Assembly (NCBI RefSeq): GCF_020497125.1
Contig: NC_059081.1
Location: 57,370,768 to 57,434,767, forward strand
Length of the DNA stretch: 64,000 nt
Reading direction: 5' to 3'
DNA from: Mauremys mutica
Taxonomy: Eukaryota > Chordata > Testudines > Geoemydidae
Every line of letters starts with the position of its first letter. The stretch's first letter is position 1. Below, one piece after another: positions 56,795-64,000 of the stretch. Position numbers and translations under genes: made by a program. Below the pieces are notes generated by a model. That model worked only from the letters and a program-made list of their open reading frames with translations. It searched no databases and had not been told where the DNA came from.

Positions 56795-57066
56795 CTGATA
56801 ATTCTGTTCTTTACTACAGTTTCAACAGTTTGCCTGGTACTACAGTTAGGCTTACCAGCCTCTAATTCCCAGGATCGCCTCTGCGCCCTTGGCATCCTCC
56901 AGTCATCTGGTACAGAGGCTGATTTAAGCGATCGGATAGGTTACATACCACAGGTAGTAGTTCCTTCAGAACTCTTGGGTGAATACCATTTGGCCCTGGT
57001 GACTTACCACTTTAATTTATCAGTTTGTTCCAAAACCACCTCTATTGCCATCTCTGTTGAAAAATA
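56795..57066 (-). mobile_element. CR1 fragment (5'/mid ORF2 region)
   Basis: On +, ACTACAGTTTCAACAGTTTG, CCAGCCTCTAATTCCCAGGA, TTGGCATCCTCCAGTCATCT and GGTGAATACCATTTGGCCCT are reverse-complement landmarks of CR1. It lies in NIF3L1 intron 1, antisense to the gene. Confidence 0.75.
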
Positions 57067-57220
57067 TTGAATGTGATGCCCAAGTGGAGGTGTTTTCATA
57101 CCTGGGCTGGACATTGTCCAGTCTGAATGCTCAGATATTGGTGTTTAACTTAGAATTATCTTAAACTTCTTCCCTATCCCCCAATATCCCTAATTATGTT
57201 TTGCCTCTTTAGATATATGC

Positions 57221-60200
57221 ATGCTGCTGTCCTGTGTGCACCTGATTCGCCGACCTCTCCAGTGCATCCAACCTTTGCTTGTCTTGCCTTCACGCTCCTT
57301 CATGGATCTAAAAGCTCTAGTTTCCTCCTTGAATGACTTTGCTTCACTCTCTCTGGCTGAAAGCTGGGACAATGTAGGATTACTGGTAGAACCGAGCCCA
57401 CCCCATACTGTGAGCACACTCTTCCTAACTAATGACCTTACAGAGGAAGTAATGCAGGAGGCATTGCAGAAGAAGGCAGATCTTATCCTCTCTTACCACC
57501 CACCCATATTCCGAGCACTCAAGCGCATAACATGGAAAACCTGGAAAGAGCGTCTTGTGATCCGGGCTTTGGAACACAGAGTTGGCATTTACTCTCCACA
57601 CACAGCATATGATGCCATACCTCATGGAGTCAATAACTGGCTAGCCAAAGGACTTGGTGAGATACCCCTTTTTTAACTGATATTCAATTTAAATTACTCT
57701 TTATCAATACAGTGTAAGTCTATGAGGAATGTCTTTATCAATTTTCCTGTGTGCTTATATGCATGATTTGAGTTTATTTTTTAAAAAGGGTGTTTTTTCA
57801 TAATTTTAAAGTAATCTAAATAATCATATGTTGGTAAAAAGTTCCAGATAGTTCTAGAAACAAAGTTCATAAATTAAGTCTCTTATTTATCCACAGAGTA
57901 AGCTTTCCCACATTGCATGATAAATATGACTCGGCTCTGACCTGAGAGAGAACTTTTAAGGCAGAATTTCCAAACTAGTCTGTGGACCACTGGTTGATCA
58001 CATAATCTTGGATCTCATCCTTGTTTCCACCTTAGTGAAAAGATGGGAGCTCATGATGAAGTACTTGTTTTTTCACCCAAAAAGGACAACATGTATATTT
58101 CACTGTCAGCTAAATATGTATACATTCTTTAATACTTTTATTTATGTGACCCTCATCACATGGTATCTGAGCACCTCTGAACCATTGATGGATTTCATCC
58201 TTGCAGCATGTCTGGGTCATAGGGAAATATTATGGAACTGAGGCCCAGGACAGATTGTGACTTGTCCAAGATCAAACTGGAAATGCATTTTTTTCCCCAC
58301 AGGAAGAGTAATTAACCATTGGAAAAAATTGATGAAGGGTTGTAGTGGATTCTCCATCTCTAACAATTTTTAAATCAAGACTGGATGTTTTTCTAAAAGA
58401 TACATTCTAGGAGCTACATAAGGGAGGTTTTATGGCCTGTGTTATGTAGGAGACTAGATGATCTCAATGGTCCCTTCTGGCCTTGGAATCTATAAATATG
58501 CAGGAAGCCTGTGAAGTGAGAACTGAACCTAGGTTTTCTGAGTCTTAGTTCAGTGCCTTGACCATGAGACTGTCTTCCTACCAAGCAACTGTAAGCAATT
58601 GCTATAGTTATCACAGAGAGGTTACGTGATTGGAACTAAAAGGCAAAGTGTTCCACATGCTCATGAATGGTAGGTGTTATTTAATTGGCCAAATGGGTCT
58701 CCATAAGGCACTCCAACCAGTACCCAGAGGCAAGTATGCTGACATTTAACACTAGACTAGAAAAAGTACTAGAAAAATATATTGTAAGGAGCAGTCCTGC
58801 ACCAGCCTCTGGGGGATGAGCCTTATTGGTCTTTTCCATCTGTAATTTCTGTAGTTCTATTATCAAGTGTATGAGAACAGAACCATTTGAGCACATTTGG
58901 TGTGTAACTTGACTACAACAGTTTAAGCCACAGATCATACCCCGACTGGGGTGACGGGCATGAGTGAGTGAGTCACTGGATGTGCTCTGGTGTCTCCTGG
59001 ATAATAAGAGTGGTTCCTTTCATATGTTTAGGGTATAAGAACATTACAAGAAACACATCCATTGATACTTAATAAATCATTCTCCCTCCCTCCCTTCCTT
59101 TCTCCCTCCCAGCAATCCTTATTTTAAGTTAGAAAAAAATAACTTTCTTCTGTTTTTATAAAGAGTTACAATTGAGTTCTATGTGTATGATGCGCTCTTG
59201 GAGATAGACAAACTTTTGTAAAGTGCAAAGTCTAGCCACTTATACAGTATTTTTGCTACATGAAACCTCCTAGATTTGTATTCTTTACACTGAAAAATGG
59301 TTCGGGAATCACTGGTACTATATTTTCTGTAGTGGGCTCTCTGAGGCAGGTGTTTGTACAGTACATCTTTGTGTTTGTACAGTACTTAGCACAGTGGCCC
59401 CTAGACAATAACACAACACAATGCAAATAATATGTTAGTATTAGCATACAGATACTTAAAACAGAGTCAGTCCATTGGAGACAGCATGGCTTGGGAGACC
59501 ACTGTTGGAGTCAGGAGAAGTGGGTTCCAATTCTTTCTCTGCCATTGACTCATTTTGTGACCTGGGACAAGTCACTTCACATCTCAGTGCTTCAGTTTCC
59601 TCATCTGTGAAATGGGGATAATAGTGTTTACCCACTTTATAAAGCACTTGAGATCTTTAGATTAAAAGCACTAGAAATGCTATTATTATCATCATCATCA
59701 TCATCAAGGTGTTGAAGAGGTTACTGTAGACCATAAAAATAAGTTGAGTCTTGTGTCTGATCATAAACCAGCCTTGCAAAATAATTATGGCAATTTACCA
59801 ACCCAAGAACAAAATCTGATTGTCCATAGTGATGTTGATGATAATAAGGAAAAAAATAATGCTATTTTATTCACCTGTCACAAAAATAAAGTCTGCTGTG
59901 GTTGAGTGCACCAGTACAATTTTGCAAAGCTATTACATTTCTGTACTGCATGTTGTTTTCTCAGGTGTCTGTACCACTGTCCCACTACACCCATCAATGG
60001 CTCCCAGCTACCCAACTGAGGGCACTCACCGAGTGGAATTCAGTGTGGACCATATTGAGCACCTGGAGACAATCCTATCCAGCATGCGAGGGATCCCAGA
60101 GATTTCATCTCTCATTACTCTCCCTGCCAGGTACTGTGCATGGCTCTCTGTTGTTTTCTTCTGTTGCTTTGAAAAGGGAAAGGTGCTTCTTAAGATACAA

Positions 60201-62144
60201 ACTACAATAATGGGAAAAAATATGCAGGTGACTATCTAAGGTCTGGATAAGATGTTATAATTTCTTATTGAACGTTTTTACCATTGTGGGATAGTGGGCC
60301 TTTAAACTGGAGATAGAGATTATTTAACTATTATCAGTTTCTCTGGGAATTCTTCAGGCACTGGTTTTTGTGTTCATAGTTGGTGGACTTTTGGATGCAT
60401 TTGATAGTAAATCTGACTTCCTCAGGTACAGCCTTCTGTGTCAGGACTTAATGAGGGAAGTTATTTAACTTAAAGTGCAGTGACCTCAATAATAATGAGA
60501 TGGTTAATGTGTCAGCAGAATGTGTGGGCCAACTGGTGTGTGGATGTAGTGGGAATAGCTTTTTGTATGAAACTGAACTTTGCCTCCAGGTGGAAGCTGA
60601 AAAGTGGTCTTAGTGCCATAAGGAAACCTTAAAAATCTCATTTTCAAATCCATTTCACAATGTATTTGGAGTGAGAAGAACTGACTGAGCAAGATGGGTG
60701 GGCTTTCCTTTTAAAGAAACCCTTTTTATTACCAAGTGTTGCAATTCCAATCTGCTATTCCAAAATAACCTTTGTGGAAATTTTTTTAAACATGGATGCT
60801 AATGGCATTAAGAGATCAAACAGAACAGGTGAGTAGGGGGATAGCTCAGTGGTTTGAGCATTGGCCTGCTAAACCCAGAGTTGTGAGTTCAGTTCTTGAG
60901 GGGGCCACCTAGAGATCTGGGGCAAAATCAGTATTTGGTCCTACTAGTGAATGCAGGGGGCTGGACTCAATGACCCCTCAGGGTCCCTTCCAGTTCTATG
61001 AGATAGGTATATCTCAATATATATTAAAATATATATATATTATATTAACATGTGACCCTTCTATAGTGTTTCATTGGGCAGACAGAATTGTGTTCAGTTT
61101 GCTCCACGAAGTCTAAATTTAATATTAAGTACAAACTGGGATTCAAGGATGGCTAGTAACTCAAGAAGTTACAGGTACCAGTCCAATTGCAGAGATGGAG
61201 GAATAATTTTGTCATTCAGTTTGATGAGAACAGTATGGCTTAATTCCCTCATTCCCCTTAAGCTGTATGTTTCTTTTATAGTAGTGTGTTGGGCTGTTAC
61301 CATGTCTCCTTTTTTTTTTCTTCTATGATAGAAAGGATAGTTATTCCATTAACTAGATTATGAAATTCTTTTTTCTTAGTAGACACCAAAAATGTTGTCA
61401 TTTCTCAGGGCTGAAGGTGAGGAGCAGACACGAGTCAGTTTGAACTGCACCCAGAAGGCACTACTGGAGGTGGTGGCATTATTGTCACGGAACAGCCTCC
61501 TTTATCACAAGACTGAAATAATGTTATTACAGAAGGTAACAAAATTCACATACTCCTTTCTCTTTCTGTGAATTTATTGCTTGTGAAAGGCACCAGGCTG
61601 ATAGCCCTGGAAACAGAAATCCTCTACTCGCAGTCCAGAAACAGCACTAGGAGCAGCAATGCATGTTTCCTTGAGATGCCTCTATCAGTTTGCTTTAACA
61701 CTGACCTTGAGGGACTTAAAACCATTTTCACAGATTTAGAAAGTGTAAATGCTTTCATGTGACCTACAGTAGCACTTCAACCAGTATTTAGTGTAGATGT
61801 GGCCAATGTGTTACCTAGTCCTTTGGAATATCTTATGCATCTTTCTTTTGCAAAGCACTCAGAAACTGACTTTCTATGTTTAATTAATCCTCCTGTACTC
61901 AGCACAGTGGTGTCTAGATGTCAGTTCCTGTTAGAGTAAAAGGTGATGTGAACAGCTGCAGTGAGCACATTCACAGTAATTTTTTAAACTTCTACTTCTA
62001 CGCAGCCTCTGCTTCCACATACTGGAATGGGACGCCTATGCACGCTGAGCGAGCCAGTCTCCCTGTCAGCCTTGACTGAACGAATCAAAAGCCACCTACG
62101 GCTGCCTTACATACGCCTGGCCCTGGGAACGGGGAAGACATTAG
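57221..62144 (+). CDS. NIF3L1: NIF3-like protein 1, 5' part of gene (truncated by window end)
   Basis: Coding exons: 57221-57656, 59965-60130, 61409-61535, 62006-62144. They join in frame for 868 nt = 289 codons plus one base; about 88 residues should lie beyond 64,000. NIF3/DUF34 superfamily. Visible are SWDNVGLLVE, the metal-ligand motifs SYHPPIF (His93) and YSPHTAYD (His127, Asp131), then NCTQKALLEVV and HTGMGRLCTL. Known: a widely conserved NIF3 fold with a dimetal site, reported partner of transcription regulators; its reaction is not established. Residues 1-27 are basic with no acids and could act as a mitochondrial presequence. Met28 (RSFMDLKAL) is the alternative start aligning with shorter homologues. 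The acceptor is 8 nt before the first ATG. No break is seen. Confidence 0.95.
57657..58189. other. NIF3L1 intron 2, left part: nothing recognised
   Basis: AT-rich, no supported element. Confidence 0.45.
58190..58580. repeat. MIR-like fragments split by a CR1 3' end
   Basis: 58,235-58,290 (ACTGAGGCCCAGGACAG, TTGTCCAAGATCAAACTGG) and 58,505-58,575 (AACTGAACCTAGGTTTTCT, then CCATGAGACTGTCTTCCT) look like the two parts of one old MIR. Between them is CR1-type sequence on the + strand at about 58,340-58,495, ending GATGATCTCAATGGTCCCTT then GGAATCTAT. Confidence 0.55.
58581..59485. other. NIF3L1 intron 2, middle: low-complexity only
   Basis: A pyrimidine-rich CCCTCCCTCC tract lies near 59,084-59,110. 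A possible L2-like tail (TTGTACAGTACTTAGCACAG) lies at about 59,375-59,430. No gene. Confidence 0.4.
59486..59690 (+). repeat. MIR SINE, nearly full length
   Basis: GGCTTGGGAGACCACTG, GGAGTCAGGAGAAGTGGG, TTGTGACCTGGGACAAGTCA and TCAGTTTCCTCATCTGTGAA match MIR in order, ending in a (TCA)n microsatellite (59,686-59,707). NIF3L1 intron 2. Confidence 0.85.
60835..61008 (+). mobile_element. tRNA-derived SINE, second copy
   Basis: GGGGGATAGCTCAGTGGTTT and GAGCATTGGCCTGCTAAAC form the tRNA-like head with A box; GAGTTGTGAGTTCAGTTCTT is the degraded B box. The tail GGACTCAATGACCCCTCAGG then TTCCAGTTCTATGA is CR1-like, followed by an (AT)n run. Same family as 24795-24971 but more diverged in the tail. 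NIF3L1 intron 3. Confidence 0.85.
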
Positions 62145-62335
62145 GTAAACAAGTCCACAAGTGTGTTTGATTTTTCCACTATAATTAGTGCCCCAGACAA
62201 GAAGTGAGTGGGGGTGTGTGTGTGGAGTGGTTATTACTGGTCTCTCATGTAGGACTGATATGCTTCCTAGTACCAGCTGGGTCTAAAGAAGAACTGGGAA
62301 CTGGTTTTAGTAATTATACTACATACATTCTAGAG

Positions 62336-62651
62336 CAGGGGTCGGCAACCTTTGGCATGGGGCCCATCAGGGTAATCCGCTAGCAGGCCGCAAGACATTT
62401 TGTTTACATTGACCGTCCGCAGGCACGGCCCCACGCAGCTCCCAGTGGCTGCAGTTCGCCGTTCCTGGCCAGTGGGAGCTGCGGGAAGCGGCAGCCAGCA
62501 CATCCCTGCTGCCTGCCACTTCCCGCAGCCACTGGGAGCTGCTGGGGGGGGGGGGGGGGCGTGCCTGCGGATGGTCAACATAAACAAAATGTCTCGCAGC
62601 CCACCAGCGAATTATGCTAATGAGCTGCATGCCAAAAGATGCCAACCCTTT
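62336..62651. mobile_element. hAT foldback element, 316 bp
   Basis: Starts CAGGGGTCGGCAACC and ends GATGCCAACCCTTT. Long inverted arms share GACATTTTGTTTACATTGAC with GTCAACATAAACAAAATGTC and GTCCGCAGGCAC with GTGCCTGCGGAT. CAGCTCCCAGTGG modules are inverted near the centre, next to a run of 16 G (about 62,544). Flanks TTCTAGAG and CTCTAGAA agree at 6 of 8. It lies after the last visible NIF3L1 coding exon. Confidence 0.7.
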
Positions 62652-62659
62652 CTCTAGAA

Positions 62660-63968
62660 GACTCCTTTTCTAATATAGTCTGAATTTTAACAGTGAATTT
62701 TGTGTTACTCTGGTTATCACTGTGAGGGAGAGAGCATACAAACAGCACGAGCTGTCTTTTTCCGTGAGTTATACAATAGCACCTCCTGTTATAGAGTCTT
62801 TCCCAAGACTTTGGGGGACAAACACAGAAATGCCACCTTGCAGGTAATATTCTAGAATCTCTTACATGATGATTTGAGATTTAACTTCTACTTGAAATAG
62901 TAAGAATACTGTATACTTGTGTAGCACCATACAAAATATATACATATTTCCTGGTGTTATTAATATTGATATTGGAAACCACCAAACACTAATTTAACCA
63001 TTATTTTAAAATAACATTATTTTATTAAATTCAAAGGCCAAATGATATTTATACAATTGCTTTAAAGATGCCTAAAAAGCCTAAATAATAAGCAATTTAC
63101 TACATCCAAATAGTAACAAAACATTAAGCATTTGATTAAGATGCTTACAAGCGGGCTAATCCCAGGGCTGTTTAGACCCATATTGGTTGTCTTCAGTGTG
63201 GTCAGGCAGATATTAGCAATGAACCCTTTAAGAATTTCCTTTTTTACCCTTTCACAAACAAATGACTTTGTCATCGCCAATTACTGACTTTAGCTAAAAG
63301 CCAGTTTGAGACAATTTACCCTCATTTTCAGTTTTAAATTAGGTAAAATTTACATCCTCCTTTTTTTCCCCAGGCCTTTCCATTTTTATTTTCTCTGACA
63401 CACTTTGCTTACCAGCAGAACAGTGGGAAGGTTTGGGCTTGTTTTGGTTTTTTTAAAGACAGGTTTGGTTTTGTTTTGTTACTGCAGCTCTTTATTTTAT
63501 TAGATACTTTTGGAACTATAGGTCCTTTCCACACTACAAGTAATGCTAATCATTTTCACAGCCTTCTTTTCCCTACTAGCCACAAACTATAAAGCAAATA
63601 TGTTATTTTTTAAACCAATCTTAAGCTAACTTTCATTTGTTTTATTTTATACTTATCCTATAATATCCATGTTTTGTGGGAGGAGAAATTGAGGTACAGA
63701 GAAAGGGACTTGCTCAAGGTCAAACAGCAAATCAGTAGCAGAACCTAGAATACAACTCAGGTCCTCTTGGTCATTACCTGTCCTAAACCCTAACTGCCTC
63801 CCTTCAATCAGGGTAATTTGTGAGACTGAATAATTGAGAAAGTTTGTTCTTAATTCTTAGTATTGTCCCTGAGAAAGGCAAGTGTTATTAAAAAACTACT
63901 GAGATTAGCATCTGTGTTCCTAAACCATGCTTAGTGTTTTAAAGCCCCTAGTTCAGTGTTCTGTAGAC
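62660..63968. other. NIF3L1 intron after 62144: MIR fragment, otherwise nothing
   Basis: AT-rich intron. At about 63,675-63,790, GAGGAGAAATTGAGGTACAG, AGGGACTTGCTCAAGGTCAA and ACAGCAAATCAGTAGCAG form a MIR core in reverse orientation. No exon with the expected NIF3L1 C-terminal sequence is visible before the window ends. Confidence 0.5.
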
Positions 63969-64000
63969 CAGTGGTTTTCAAAATTCTTTTCTGGCAACCC
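63969..64000. mobile_element. hAT terminus cut by window edge
   Basis: CAGTGGTTTTCAAAATTC is the same kind of terminus as at 15374 and 23919. The rest lies outside the window. Confidence 0.5.

Noticed and set aside
57221..62144. NIF3L1 as a pseudogene because the C terminus is missing
   Set aside because: All visible exons are in frame with proper splice sites; the missing part simply lies beyond the window.
1..64000. CRISPR array, operon or prokaryotic gene system
   Set aside because: Spliced vertebrate genes throughout; no spaced direct-repeat array. The short repeats are MITEs and microsatellites.

Overview
This window is nuclear DNA from an amniote, most probably a turtle. It holds four conserved protein-coding genes in the order and orientation known from human 2q33: BZW1 (+), CLK1 (-), PPIL3 (-) and NIF3L1 (+, cut by the right edge). 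The turtle call rests on the repeats: chicken-repeat-1 (CR1) LINEs, a tRNA-derived SINE with a CR1-like tail, Penelope-like retroelements, many non-autonomous hAT elements with 8-bp target duplications, MIR, and long LTR-like units starting TGTGACAG. The species cannot be read from the sequence alone.

Layout. 1-5.1 kb is intergenic and almost wholly repetitive: GC-rich composite repeats, a perfect 19-bp hairpin, a 125-bp hAT MITE, a dead Penelope-like element and an LTR. 5.16-6.6 kb is the BZW1 CpG island. BZW1 runs to about 26.7-27.1 kb, with all 11 coding exons intact (419 codons). CLK1 converges on it tail to tail; its 12 coding exons (482 codons) lie between 27,311 and 35,958, and its CpG-island first exon is near 37.9-38.05 kb. 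38.4-45.3 kb is a repeat-filled gap. PPIL3 has its coding exons between 45,596 and 55,327 (161 codons). PPIL3 and NIF3L1 share a very compact divergent promoter at 55.7-55.9 kb. Four NIF3L1 coding exons (289 complete codons) are present before the window ends.

How the genes relate. BZW1 (eIF5-mimic protein) controls start-codon stringency in translation. CLK1 phosphorylates SR splicing factors. PPIL3 is a spliceosome-associated cyclophilin. NIF3L1 is a conserved NIF3/DUF34 protein. They do not form an operon; what they share is chromosomal neighbourhood, one divergent promoter and one convergent 3' junction. Exon coordinates were set by matching GT-AG junctions to continuous reading frames, and all frames close without a break. 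First exons and transcript ends are estimates.

Most unusual points: a palindromic Penelope-like insertion with a 14-bp target duplication and a hammerhead-ribozyme-like core (38.4-38.7 kb); a GC-rich TATA-bearing hairpin insert between 36-bp direct repeats (13.0 kb); an in-frame read-through with a poly(A) signal in BZW1 intron 4; the poor BZW1 start context; a heat-shock-element-like motif at the CLK1 promoter; and the 91-nt frame-shifting CLK1 exon 4.
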